Shown here piece by piece: positions 32,215 through 40,169 of a stretch of DNA of 64,000 nt (the first letter of the stretch is position 1; each line of letters opens with the position of its first letter). Below the pieces are notes generated by a model that was given only the letters and a program-made list of their open reading frames with translations, was not told where the DNA came from and did not search any database. The stretch comes from Streptomyces sp. DvalAA-43 (lineage in GTDB: Bacteria > Actinomycetota > Actinomycetes > Streptomycetales > Streptomycetaceae): contig NZ_FMBW01000057.1 of assembly GCF_900091725.1 (NCBI RefSeq), forward strand, positions 1 through 64,000. Direction: 5' to 3'. A program made the translations under genes and the position numbers.

Positions 32215-33123
32215 TCACTGCTCCCGAGCGGAACCCAGGCCGGCCCGCCTGCGTCGCCAGAGCACGATCGGCACGGCTCCGGCGATACCGATCGCACCGG
32301 GCGCCGCGGCCATCGCGGCGTTCAGGCCCGGCTGGTCGAAGGTCTTCGGGACGGGCAGGGTCGCCCAGCGGTTGATCGGCCACGCCACCACGAAGGCCCG
32401 GCCGACGACCTCGTCGTTGGAGACCGTGCCGTCGCCCGGAAGTTCCTGGTGGTAACGGGAGTCGCGGGAGTCCTGGCGGTGGTCCCCCATCACCCAGATC
32501 CGGCCCTTGGGCACCTTGATCGGGCCGAACGGCTCGTCGTTGCAGGGCGTGTTGCCCGGGAAGATGAACGACTTCTCGTCCAGGGCCTTGCCGTTGACCA
32601 CGACGGGGCCGTTCTCCTTGCACTCCACCGTGTCACCGCCGACCGCGATGACCCGCTTGATCAGGTCCTTCTCCTCGGCGGACGGCATCAGCCCGATGAA
32701 GCTGAGGAACTTCTGGACCACATTCGGATGGACCTCCGGGGTGTCGTCCAGCCAGCCGCCCGGGTCGTGGAAGACGACCACTTCGCCGCGCTCGGGCTCC
32801 GAGCCGAACCAGGGGGTCAGCTTGTCGACGAGCACGCGGTCGCCCCGCTGGAGGGTGTTCTGCATCGAGTCCGAGGGGATCGAGAACGCCTGCACCAGGA
32901 ACGTCTTGATCAGCAGCGCGAGCACCAGCGCGATCACGATCAGCAGCGGCAACTCCTTCCAGAAGGAGCGTGGCTTCTTCGCCGCCCGGCCACCGCCGCC
33001 CGGAGTGTCGCCGTCACTCCCCGCGTGGCCCGCCGTCCCGGCGGACTCGGCATTGCCCGAACGGTCCGGCCGGTCCTCGGGCTCCTCGTGTCCGGATCGT
33101 GCGCCGACGGCCAAATCCCCCAC
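32215..33123 (-). CDS. sipY: Type I signal peptidase SipY
   Basis: 302-residue signal peptidase. The cytoplasmic N-terminal region (about 65 residues, Gly/Asp-rich) precedes a membrane helix (LPLLIVIALVLALLIKTFLV), Ser in SIPSDSMQNTLQRGDRVL, Lys in DLIKRVIAVGGD, box E GDHRQDSRDSRYH, and a C-terminal anchor (PGAIGIAGAVPIVLW followed by RRRR). The GTG at 33123 sits five bases after AAGGAG; a GTG two codons earlier would overlap it. It follows sipX by nine bases in a sipW-sipX-sipY unit. As I recall, SipY is the principal signal peptidase of S. lividans. Confidence 0.9.
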   Translation of the reverse strand: MGDLAVGARSGHEEPEDRPDRSGNAESAGTAGHAGSDGDTPGGGGRAAKKPRSFWKELPLLIVIALVLALLIKTFLVQAFSIPSDSMQNTLQRGDRVLVDKLTPWFGSEPERGEVVVFHDPGGWLDDTPEVHPNVVQKFLSFIGLMPSAEEKDLIKRVIAVGGDTVECKENGPVVVNGKALDEKSFIFPGNTPCNDEPFGPIKVPKGRIWVMGDHRQDSRDSRYHQELPGDGTVSNDEVVGRAFVVAWPINRWATLPVPKTFDQPGLNAAMAAAPGAIGIAGAVPIVLWRRRRAGLGSAREQ

Positions 33124-33132
33124 ATCCACTCC

Positions 33133-34086
33133 TTACTCGTGCCACCGCCCGCGCCCTAGCCGGCGCAGGCCCACCACTCCCATAACGAGCGGGAGTTCCG
33201 CAGGGGTCGGGAGAGGAATCAATCCGTTCAGATCCTGGGACGACACACTATTCGACGGGTCCGGAGCGGCAGCCGTCCCGGCGCGCGCGTCAGGGACCCG
33301 GCCGAAGGTCTCCGGCTCCTCCAGTCCTCCCCAGTGGCCGAAGGGCCAGGCGATCACGACAGCCCGTCCCACGACCTCGTCCTCGGACACCGTGCCGTGT
33401 TCCGGCTCGTCCAGGTGATAGCGGGAATCGGCGGAATCGGAACGGTGGTCGCCCATCACGAAGATCCGGCCCGGCGGAACCTTTACCTCGAATTTGATGA
33501 GCGAGGGAGGGTTCCCGGGATACAGATACGGCTCGTCGAGCGGTACGCCGTTGACGCTGACCCGGCCGTCCTTGCCACAGCACTTCACCGTGTCCCCGCC
33601 GACCCCGATCACCCGCTTGATCAGGTCCTGTTCGTCGTCGGAGGGCAGCAGTCCGATGAAGGTCAGTACCTCCTTCGCCTGCTTGACGCCGACCGGCGGG
33701 TCCTTCTTTCCGGTGTGCTCCTGCCGCAGCCAGTGCCCCGGGTCCTTGAAGACGACGACATCGCCGCGCTCGGGCCTGGATCCGAACCAGGGGGTCAGCT
33801 TGTCCACCAGCACCCGGTCGCCGATCCGGATGGTCTGCTCCATCGATCCCGAAGGGATCACGAAGGCCTGCACCAGGAACGTCTTGAGCACGAGCGCGAT
33901 CACCAGCGCCACGACGACGAGCAGCGGGATCTCCCCCGCCGCGGCCCCGCGCCGCCGTCTCCTGACCCTCCGGGCCAGTTTCCGCCGCTGGGCCCTGGTG
34001 GGCAGCGAACGGGCGCCCTCCGGCCCGTCGCCGCCGGACGGTATCCCGGGACCGGACCCGGCGCGTCCTCGGCCGCGGTTACCCAC
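33133..34086 (-). CDS. sipX: Type I signal peptidase SipX
   Basis: 317-residue signal peptidase. A basic N-terminal tail (AQRRKLARRVRRRRRGAAAG) precedes the membrane helix IPLLVVVALVIALVLKTFLV, the catalytic Ser in AFVIPSGSMEQTIRIGDRVL, Lys in DLIKRVIGVGGD, and box E GDHRSDSADSRYH. The C-terminus PAELPLVMGVVGLRRLGRGR is only weakly hydrophobic for an anchor. The GTG at 34086 overlaps the sipW stop by eight bases, so the two are coupled. Part of its 3' end is duplicated at 31750-31830. Confidence 0.9.
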   Translation of the reverse strand: MGNRGRGRAGSGPGIPSGGDGPEGARSLPTRAQRRKLARRVRRRRRGAAAGEIPLLVVVALVIALVLKTFLVQAFVIPSGSMEQTIRIGDRVLVDKLTPWFGSRPERGDVVVFKDPGHWLRQEHTGKKDPPVGVKQAKEVLTFIGLLPSDDEQDLIKRVIGVGGDTVKCCGKDGRVSVNGVPLDEPYLYPGNPPSLIKFEVKVPPGRIFVMGDHRSDSADSRYHLDEPEHGTVSEDEVVGRAVVIAWPFGHWGGLEEPETFGRVPDARAGTAAAPDPSNSVSSQDLNGLIPLPTPAELPLVMGVVGLRRLGRGRWHE

Positions 34087-34849
34087 GGCCCCCGCCCGGC
34101 GCCCCCACGGCGGCGAAGGCGGTGCTGTCCGGCAGCGAGCGCAGGCGGCTGGGCGGCCAGCCGATCCAGTCCACCCTGCCGATCACCCTGTCGACGGGGA
34201 CCATGCCGCCGCCCGGCTCGCCCAGGTGGTCGCGCGAATCGCGGGAATTGCTGCGGTGGTCGCCCATCATCCACAGCGTGCCGTCGGGGACGACGATGTC
34301 GAAGCGGGCGCGGGAGGGCTCGTCCCCCGGATACAGATAGCCCTCGACGACCGGTCGGCCGTTCACCTCGATCCGGCCCCGCTTGTCGCAGCAGACCACC
34401 CGGTCCCCGCCCACGCCCACCACCCGCTTCACGTAGTCGGTCCCGGCGGGCTCCGCCAGGCCCAGGGACGCGGCCACCGAGTGCACCAGGCCGGTGACGG
34501 GGTTCTCCCGCGGGGGCTCCTGCACGAACGATCCGGTGCCGTCGAAGACGACCACGTCGCCGCGGTGCGGCACGGCGCCCGAACGGTAGGCCAGTTTGTT
34601 CACCAGCACCCGGTCCCCCACCTGGAGCGTGGGCTCCATCGAGCCACTGGGGATCAGGAAGGGCTGCACCACGTAGTTGCTCAGGAGCAGCACGAAGACC
34701 GCGCAGACGGCCCCGAGCGCGGCGGTCCGCCGCCAGGACATCGAGAGGGGCCGGCGGTCCGGGATACGCGAGGAGCGCGACCCCTCCTCCGGCGCCGTTG
34801 CGGGTGCGGAGGAGCGATCGCGCTCCGAGGGCTTTGCTTCCGTGTCCAT
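34079..34849 (-). CDS. sipW: Type I signal peptidase SipW
   Basis: 256-residue signal peptidase and the first of the five. A cytoplasmic tail of about 35 residues and one membrane helix (TAALGAVCAVFVLLLSNYVV) precede the catalytic Ser in FLIPSGSMEPTLQVGDRVLV and Lys in DYVKRVVGVGGD. Box E is GDHRSNSRDSRDH. Unlike the other four it ends without a C-terminal hydrophobic anchor (LRSLPDSTAFAAVGAPGGGRG), a difference I recall being noted in S. lividans. ATG 34849 lies 45 bases downstream of the rplS stop, so it may partly share the ribosomal transcript. Confidence 0.9.
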   Translation of the reverse strand: MDTEAKPSERDRSSAPATAPEEGSRSSRIPDRRPLSMSWRRTAALGAVCAVFVLLLSNYVVQPFLIPSGSMEPTLQVGDRVLVNKLAYRSGAVPHRGDVVVFDGTGSFVQEPPRENPVTGLVHSVAASLGLAEPAGTDYVKRVVGVGGDRVVCCDKRGRIEVNGRPVVEGYLYPGDEPSRARFDIVVPDGTLWMMGDHRSNSRDSRDHLGEPGGGMVPVDRVIGRVDWIGWPPSRLRSLPDSTAFAAVGAPGGGRG

Positions 34850-34894
34850 CGGGGCCAGAGCCTATCCGGCCGACCTGTGGACCTGGGAGTCAGC

Positions 34895-35245
34895 TCAGTT
34901 GTCGCGCTTCTCCTTGATCTTCGCGGCCTTGCCGCGGAGCTCACGGAGGTAGTACAGCTTGGCGCGACGGACGTCACCGCGGGTGACGAGCTCGATCTTC
35001 TCGAAGATCGGGCTGTGCACCGGGAAGGTGCGCTCGACGCCGACGCTGAAGGAGACCTTGCGGACCGTGAAGGTCTCGCTGACGCCCGCACCCTGGCGAC
35101 GGATGACAACGCCCTTGAACTGCTGGATACGGGAGCGGTTGCCCTCGATCACTCGGACGTGGACGTTGACGGTGTCACCGGGGCGGAACGCCGGGACGTC
35201 GGTACGCAGCGATGCGGCGTTGACGCCATCGAGCAGGGAAGCCAT
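34895..35245 (-). CDS. rplS: 50S ribosomal protein L19
   Basis: 116-residue L19, at the 30S-50S interface. Motifs are FRPGDTVNVHVRVIEGNRSR, QQFKGVVIRRQGAG, FPVHSPIFEKIELVTRGDVR and RAKLYYLRELRGKAAKIKEK. ATG 35245 gives the standard length; an ATG nine codons upstream is less likely. The ribosome site is weak (AAGAAAG). It ends the rpsP-KH-rimM-trmD-rplS group. The 128 bases between trmD and rplS are GC-rich and could hold its own leader. Confidence 0.96.
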   Translation of the reverse strand: MASLLDGVNAASLRTDVPAFRPGDTVNVHVRVIEGNRSRIQQFKGVVIRRQGAGVSETFTVRKVSFSVGVERTFPVHSPIFEKIELVTRGDVRRAKLYYLRELRGKAAKIKEKRDN

Positions 35246-35373
35246 GTTGTCTGCTTTCTTCGCCGATGCCACAGGTCATCGACGGGAGATCGTGAGAAAT
35301 GGGGGTGCTGATCGCGTCGGGCGGGCGTCGTTCCCCCTGTGGCAGGGGCGCACGCCGGACGTACAGCAGCGGC

Positions 35374-36195
35374 CTATTCTTCCACGGCCTCGGGCCTGCG
35401 CCAAAATCGGCCGCCGGGCTCCGGTGCCCAGCCGAGGATGGAGAGCGTCTCGCGGTCCTTCTTGTCGAACCCCGCGGCGTCGCAGCGCTCGATCAGATCG
35501 GGCCTGTTGAGGGCGGTACGGCGGAACGCCTCGTCCCTCCGCCAGCGGGCGATCTTCCCGTGGTGGCCGCTGAGCAGCACCTCGGGGATCCCCCTGCCGC
35601 GCCACTCGGGCGGCTTGGTGTAGACGGGCCCCTCCAGCAGATTGGCCATCGTGCCGGGGGCGAAGGAGTCGTCCCGGTGCGATTCGGCGTTGCCGAGCAC
35701 GCCGGGCAGCAGCCGGGCCACCGCCTCCGTGATCACCAGCACCGCGGCTTCCCCGCCGGCCAGTACGTAGTCCCCGATGGACACCTCGACGACCGGCATC
35801 CGGGTGGCGTACTCGTCCATCACCCGCCGGTCGATGCCCTCGTAGCGGGCGGGCGTGAAGATCAGCCAGGGCCGTTCGGAGAGCTCTACGGCGAGCTCCT
35901 GGGTGAACGGGCGGCCGCTGGGCGTGGGTACCACGAGCACCGGGGAGTGCGCCCCGGCCTCGTATCCGGCCGCCAGGGCGTCGTCCAGGGCCTCGCCCCA
36001 CGGTTCGGTCTTCATGACCATGCCGGGGCCGCCGCCGTACGGGGTGTCGTCGACCGTGTTGTGCCGGTCGTACGTCCAGTCGCGCAGGTCGTGCACCCGG
36101 ACGTCGAGGCGGCCGCGCGCGCGGGCCTTGCCGACGAGGGAGACGTTCAGCGGTTCCAGGTACTCCGGGAAGATCGTGACGACGTCGAGGCGCAT
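35374..36195 (-). CDS. trmD: tRNA (guanine37-N1)-methyltransferase
   Basis: 273-residue SPOUT-class enzyme making m1G37 in tRNAs reading CNN codons, which prevents +1 frameshifting. Seen are MRLDVVTIFPEYLEPLNVSL, NTVDDTPYGGGPGMVMKTEP, FTPARYEGIDRRV, VSIGDYVLAGGEAAVLVITEAVARLLPGVLG and YTKPPEWRGRGIPEVLLSGH. The SAM-binding trefoil-knot loop is SIGDYVLAGGE. The ATG at 36195 overlaps the rimM stop by one base. The C-terminal 25 or so residues beyond the usual end (ETLSILGWAPEPGG) are an actinobacterial extension. Confidence 0.96.
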   Translation of the reverse strand: MRLDVVTIFPEYLEPLNVSLVGKARARGRLDVRVHDLRDWTYDRHNTVDDTPYGGGPGMVMKTEPWGEALDDALAAGYEAGAHSPVLVVPTPSGRPFTQELAVELSERPWLIFTPARYEGIDRRVMDEYATRMPVVEVSIGDYVLAGGEAAVLVITEAVARLLPGVLGNAESHRDDSFAPGTMANLLEGPVYTKPPEWRGRGIPEVLLSGHHGKIARWRRDEAFRRTALNRPDLIERCDAAGFDKKDRETLSILGWAPEPGGRFWRRPEAVEE

Positions 36196-36776
36196 CAGAC
36201 GTCCTTCCCGGCCACCGGAGCCCCGTCGTCGCCCTCGTCGTCCCGAGCGGAGGCGATCACGGCCTGACTCGCGTCGATCAGGCCGGGCGGCGGGGTGATC
36301 ACCGCGCGTTGCTCGGCCAGATCGATCTCGGTGACGATCTCCTCGACGAACGGGATCATCACCTCGCTGCCGTCCGGCCGCTCGACGATGAAGAGGTCCT
36401 GGGACGGCAGGTGCGTGATCTCGGTGATCCGGCCGACCTCGGTGCCGTCGGCGAGGACCACGTCGAGGTCCATGAGCTGATGGTCGTAGAACTCCTCGGG
36501 GTCCTCGGGGAGTTCCGCCGGGTCGACCTCGGCGATCAGGAGCGTGTTGCGCAGGGCCTCGGCAGCCGTACGGTCGCGGACGCCCTCGAAGCGCAGCAGC
36601 AGCCGTCCGCTGTGCACCCGGCCGGTCTCGATGGTCAGCGGTCCGGTACCCGCCGGTTCGGTGGCGAGCACGGCACCGGGCCCGAGCCGCAGCTCCGGCT
36701 CGTCCGTACGGACCTCGACGGTGACCTCGCCCTTGATGCCATGGGCCCGGCCGATCCGCGCGACTACCAACTGCAC
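36195..36776 (-). CDS. rimM: Ribosome maturation factor RimM
   Basis: 193-residue RimM, which assists 16S rRNA 3'-domain assembly by binding S19. The N-terminal beta-barrel (MQLVVARIGRAHGIKGEVTV) is followed by a C-terminal PRC barrel (EEFYDHQLMDLDVVLADGTE, RPDGSEVMIPFVEEIVTEID). The ATG at 36776 is 79 bases from the KH-protein stop, a gap with a hairpin. The acidic C-terminal 20 residues are variable. It is coupled to trmD through TGATG. Confidence 0.95.
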   Translation of the reverse strand: MQLVVARIGRAHGIKGEVTVEVRTDEPELRLGPGAVLATEPAGTGPLTIETGRVHSGRLLLRFEGVRDRTAAEALRNTLLIAEVDPAELPEDPEEFYDHQLMDLDVVLADGTEVGRITEITHLPSQDLFIVERPDGSEVMIPFVEEIVTEIDLAEQRAVITPPPGLIDASQAVIASARDDEGDDGAPVAGKDV

Positions 36777-36801
36777 CTTGTGTCTCTCCTGTCATACGAC
36801 G

Positions 36802-36838
36802 ACGGGCCGGGGTGGGCGCAAGGCCCTCCCCGGCCCGT
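36802..36838 (-). terminator. Hairpin between the KH-protein gene and rimM
   Basis: acgggccgggg (36802-36812) pairs exactly with ccccggcccgt (36828-36838), and partial pairing of gggc/ggccc inside lengthens the stem. It lies 18 bases after the KH stop on minus, with rimM starting 26 bases further on. It could be a partial terminator or processing site separating rpsP-KH from rimM-trmD-rplS. Confidence 0.5.
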
Positions 36839-36855
36839 GCCGGTGTTCAACTCTG

Positions 36856-37095
36856 TCAGCGAACCTGATCCACATCGACGAGGTCGACGCGGATGCCACG
36901 GCCGCCGATGGCGCCCACGACGGTACGCAGCGCGCGTGCGGTGCGACCGTTGCGACCGATCACCTTGCCGAGGTCGTCGGGGTGGACCCGGACCTCCAGC
37001 ACGCGACCACGGCGCAGGTTGCGCGAGGCGACCTGCACATCGTCAGGGTTGTCGACGATGCCCTTCACGAGGTGCTCGAGAGCCTCCTCGAGCAT
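36856..37095 (-). CDS. khpA: KH-domain RNA-binding protein (KhpA/YlqC-like)
   Basis: 79-residue single type II KH domain: LEEALEHLVKGIVDNPDDVQV, then VHPDDLGKVIGRNGRTARALRTVVG with the GRNG (GxxG) RNA-binding loop. In Streptococcus the orthologue pairs with KhpB to bind RNA and affect cell division; its target in Streptomyces is unknown. It starts two bases after the rpsP stop and so is transcribed and probably translated with S16. This position between rpsP and rimM is conserved in Gram-positive genomes. Confidence 0.93.
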   Translation of the reverse strand: MLEEALEHLVKGIVDNPDDVQVASRNLRRGRVLEVRVHPDDLGKVIGRNGRTARALRTVVGAIGGRGIRVDLVDVDQVR

Positions 37096-37097
37096 GC

Positions 37098-37541
37098 TCA
37101 GGCCTCGGTCGACTCGGCGGGCGCAGCCGCGTCAGCAGCCTCGTCCGCCTTCTTGTCGGCCTTCTTCGCCTTCTGCGTGATGGCCTCGCCCTTGGACTCG
37201 TCGCCGCCGTCCTTGGTCAGAGCCTCGAACAGGGCGCGCTTGTCAGCCTTGGGCTCCGGCTGCAGCAGCGGCGCGGGGGCCGGAAGACCCTTGTGGGCCT
37301 GCCAGTCACCGGTGAGCTTCAGGATCGCGAGAACCGGCTCGGTCGGCTGGGCGCCGACGGACAGCCAGTACTGCGCACGCTCCGAGTTGACCTCGATGCG
37401 CGAGGGGTTCTGCACCGGGTGGTACAGGCCGATCTCCTCGATGGCCCGGCCGTCACGGCGGGTACGGGAGTCGGCGACGACGATGCGGTAGTGAGGCGAA
37501 CGGATCTTGCCCAGACGCTTCAGCTTGATCTTGACTGCCAC
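37098..37541 (-). CDS. rpsP: 30S ribosomal protein S16
   Basis: 147-residue S16. The conserved part is VAVKIKLKRLGKIRSPHYRI, then VVADSRTRRDGRAIEEIGLY and LSVGAQPTEPVLAILKLTGD. About 60 residues of Lys/Ala/Glu-rich tail (KADKRALFEALTKD to KKADKKADEAADAAAPAEST) follow the E. coli-length core of about 82. The GTG at 37541 has AGGAG 13 bases upstream. It is first in the ribosomal group that runs to rplS. The 158 bases upstream, towards the SprT-like gene, contain the presumed promoter but no motif I can call. Confidence 0.95.
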   Translation of the reverse strand: MAVKIKLKRLGKIRSPHYRIVVADSRTRRDGRAIEEIGLYHPVQNPSRIEVNSERAQYWLSVGAQPTEPVLAILKLTGDWQAHKGLPAPAPLLQPEPKADKRALFEALTKDGGDESKGEAITQKAKKADKKADEAADAAAPAESTEA

Positions 37542-37699
37542 GGAAGTGGTGTCTCCTGGTCTATGACGTGGTTGGGCACAACGAAGATGCCACGTGGGGT
37601 TGCGGTACTCGGAGTGCCCGATGGACGCGTCAGCCGGAGGAGAGAGGGGTCCTATGCGACTGTCGAGTACAGCTAGCCATTGTGCCACACCGTGCCGGG

Positions 37700-38293
37700 T
37701 CACCCCACCGCGACTGCGGCTTCCGGGATGCGGAAGGGCTTGCCGCAGCCTCCGCAGACGATCGGCGCCTGCGCCAGGACCGACGGGACGACGCGCACAT
37801 TGCGGCCGCAGTCGCATACGGCCTTGACGCGGACGCCTCCGCCGGAGGAGCCGTGCCGGGCGGCCGGCCCGCGGAAGGAACGCTTGGTGTCGGCGGCGGT
37901 GGCGACGGTGTGGGCCTTGAGGGCGCGCTGCAGCCGCTCGATCGTCGGGCGGTACCGGCGCTTGGCCTCGGGGTTGAGGGTGACCAGCGAGAAGCCGCTG
38001 CTGGGGTGGGGCTCCTCGGCGTGGTCGAGGCCCAGCTCCTCGGCGATCGCGAGGAATCTGCGGTTGTGGTAGCGGCCGGCGCGCGAAGTGTCGCGGACAC
38101 CTCGTGCGGCGGCGATGCCGTGGACTGCCTCATGGAGCAGTCGCTCGAAGGAGAGTTCGGCGCCGCAGGCGGACGAGGACTCTCCGATCAGGGACTCGGG
38201 CGCGGCTAGATCCGGCAGCTCGGGGTGGTACCGCTGAATGTCGGCCCACGCCTGCGCCAGCTCTGCGGCAAGTACAGGTGGTGTCGTGCTCAC
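37700..38293 (-). CDS. SprT-like HExxH protein with C-terminal zinc ribbon
   Basis: 197-residue protein. The helix RLLHEAVHGIAAARGVRD carries a HExxH zinc-protease motif, and a later YHNRRFLAIAEELGLDH could give the third ligand. The C-terminus (CDCGRNVRV then PIVCGGCGKPF) is a CxC/CxxC zinc ribbon. This layout resembles SprT/Spartan-type metallopeptidases, though I do not recognise a characterised member. The start is uncertain: GTG 38293 gives VSTTPPVLAAELAQAWADIQ; an ATG at 38374 would add 27 residues from AT-richer sequence. It lies between proS and rpsP with no clear promoter. Confidence 0.7.
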   Translation of the reverse strand: MSTTPPVLAAELAQAWADIQRYHPELPDLAAPESLIGESSSACGAELSFERLLHEAVHGIAAARGVRDTSRAGRYHNRRFLAIAEELGLDHAEEPHPSSGFSLVTLNPEAKRRYRPTIERLQRALKAHTVATAADTKRSFRGPAARHGSSGGGVRVKAVCDCGRNVRVVPSVLAQAPIVCGGCGKPFRIPEAAVAVG

Positions 38294-38515
38294 GTCGTGA
38301 CAACGAGCACGAGTGCCCCGGTGTTCCGATTCCGGGCCATCCCAAATATTTTGCACGTACCAGTCAGTTGCCATTGATGCGTCCCGACGAGGGCGGGTGC
38401 GCAGAACTGCGGAGAAGCCTCACAGCTCACACCAAGGTGGTACGTAGCGACGCGTACGCCGGGTACGTGGGCGGCCACCTTACGCCGGACCGCCCGGGGC
38501 ATCGGACGGGGGCGG

Positions 38516-39931
38516 TCAGTAGGCGCGCGCCACCAGGGCGACAGTACCGGGCTCGTCGTCCGCGTCCGGCACCGACCCGTCCTCGGCCACCAGGCACCGT
38601 ACGGACACCCCGTGCTCCGCGAGCCGGGCCTCCCCCGCCGGGCCGAGGGCCGACCAGGCGATCCGGGCCCAGCCGCCTGCGGCGGCCGCCGCCACGGCCT
38701 CCCGCTCGGTGGTGACCTCGCTGGTGGCGGACTCGCGGCGGCTGCGGGACTCCCGCAGCAGCGCCGCCTGGTCCTCCTCCAGGAGTGCCGGAAGCAGCCG
38801 GGGCAGGGCCTCGATCGCGACCGGCTCCTTCCCGCCCGGGACACGCCGGGCCAGCATCGCGGTGCCGTCCGCCAGATCGCGCGGGCCGATCTCGATCCGC
38901 ACCGGCACCCCCTTCAGCTCCCAGTCGACCGCGCGGCGGCCGAACGGGGTGTCGGTACGGTCGTCGACCTCGGTCCTGATCCCCGCCGCGCGCAGCCGTT
39001 CGCCGAGGGACCGGACCTCGGCCAGGACGGCCTCGTCCTCCTTGACCGCGAGGACGACCGCCTGGACGGGCGCGAGCCGCGGCGGCACCCGGAGCCCGTG
39101 GTCGTCGCCGTGCGCCATGATCAGGCCGCCGACCATCCGGGTCGAGGAGCCCCACGAGGTCTGCCGGACGAGTTCCTGCCTGCCCTCCCTGGACAGGTAG
39201 GAGGTGTGGAAGGCCCTGGCGAAATTGGTGCCGAGCTCGTGGCTCGTCCCCATCTGGAGGGCCTTGCCGTCCCGCATCATCGCTTCGAGCGTGAGCGTGT
39301 TGACGGCCCCGGCGAACCGCTCGGCCGGGGTCTTGCGGCCGAGCACCACATCGATGCCCAGCACATTGACCATGAAGTCCGCGTACACCTCGCGGTGGAT
39401 GTACGCGGCGAAGTCCCGGGCCTCCTCGTCGGTGGCATGGGCGGTGTGACCCTCCTGCCAGAGGAATTCCGTCGTACGGAGAAAGACCCGCGGGCGCATC
39501 TCCCAGCGCACGACGTTGGCCCACTGGTTGATCAGGAGCGGCAGATCGCGGTAGCTCTGCACCCACTTCGAGAAGTACTCGTTGATGATCGTTTCGGAGG
39601 TCGGCCGCACCACCACGGGCTCTTCGAGCTCTTTGCCGCCGCCGTGGGTGACCATCGCGAGCTCCGGTGCGAAGCCCTCGACGTGCTCGGCCTCGCGTGT
39701 CAGGTAAGACTGGGGGATGAAGAGCGGGAAGTAGGCGTTGCGGGCGCCCGCCTTTTTGATCCGGGCATCCAGCTCCTGCTGCATCCGCTCCCACAGGCTG
39801 TATCCGTACGGCCGGATGACCATGGTGCCGCGCACCGGGCCGTTGTCCGCGAGTTCGGCCTTGTTGATCAGATCCTGGTACCAGCGGGGAAAGTCCTCGG
39901 CCTGGGGCGTGAGAACGGGTGCCTTTGCCAT
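38516..39931 (-). CDS. proS: Prolyl-tRNA synthetase, archaeal/eukaryotic-like type
   Basis: 471-residue class II synthetase of the shorter form without the bacterial editing insertion. Motif 2 region FLRTTEFLWQEGHTAHATDE, TxE-like VVRPTSETIINEYFSKWVQS, motif 3 GGLIMAHGDDHGLRVPPRLA, and the anticodon-binding domain after about residue 290 (PVQAVVLAVKEDEAVLAEVR) are visible. The C-terminal part ends CLVAEDGSVPDADDEPGTVALVARAY, consistent with the type 3 ProRS zinc/C-terminal domain but with a single Cys. ATG 39931 was chosen; ATGs 9 and 21 bases upstream are possible. No strong ribosome site is seen. Confidence 0.93.
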   Translation of the reverse strand: MAKAPVLTPQAEDFPRWYQDLINKAELADNGPVRGTMVIRPYGYSLWERMQQELDARIKKAGARNAYFPLFIPQSYLTREAEHVEGFAPELAMVTHGGGKELEEPVVVRPTSETIINEYFSKWVQSYRDLPLLINQWANVVRWEMRPRVFLRTTEFLWQEGHTAHATDEEARDFAAYIHREVYADFMVNVLGIDVVLGRKTPAERFAGAVNTLTLEAMMRDGKALQMGTSHELGTNFARAFHTSYLSREGRQELVRQTSWGSSTRMVGGLIMAHGDDHGLRVPPRLAPVQAVVLAVKEDEAVLAEVRSLGERLRAAGIRTEVDDRTDTPFGRRAVDWELKGVPVRIEIGPRDLADGTAMLARRVPGGKEPVAIEALPRLLPALLEEDQAALLRESRSRRESATSEVTTEREAVAAAAAGGWARIAWSALGPAGEARLAEHGVSVRCLVAEDGSVPDADDEPGTVALVARAY

Positions 39932-40169
39932 GGCGCGCATCGTACGGCGACACCGCCCGCCGCACGGGGCGACGGACCCCGGTGCCGCGGGCCTTCCCCA
40001 CGGACGCACCACGGCGGCACCGCAGCATTGCCATCGGTCCTCTGGACGCGGACGCGGATCCGCAGTTCTCTGACATACGGGGGAAGCGGGCGCACACGTA
40101 CACGGGGGGACCCACTCGGGCACTACCGATCGGACACGGCCGACCTCTCGGCGGATTGGGGCGCTATCC

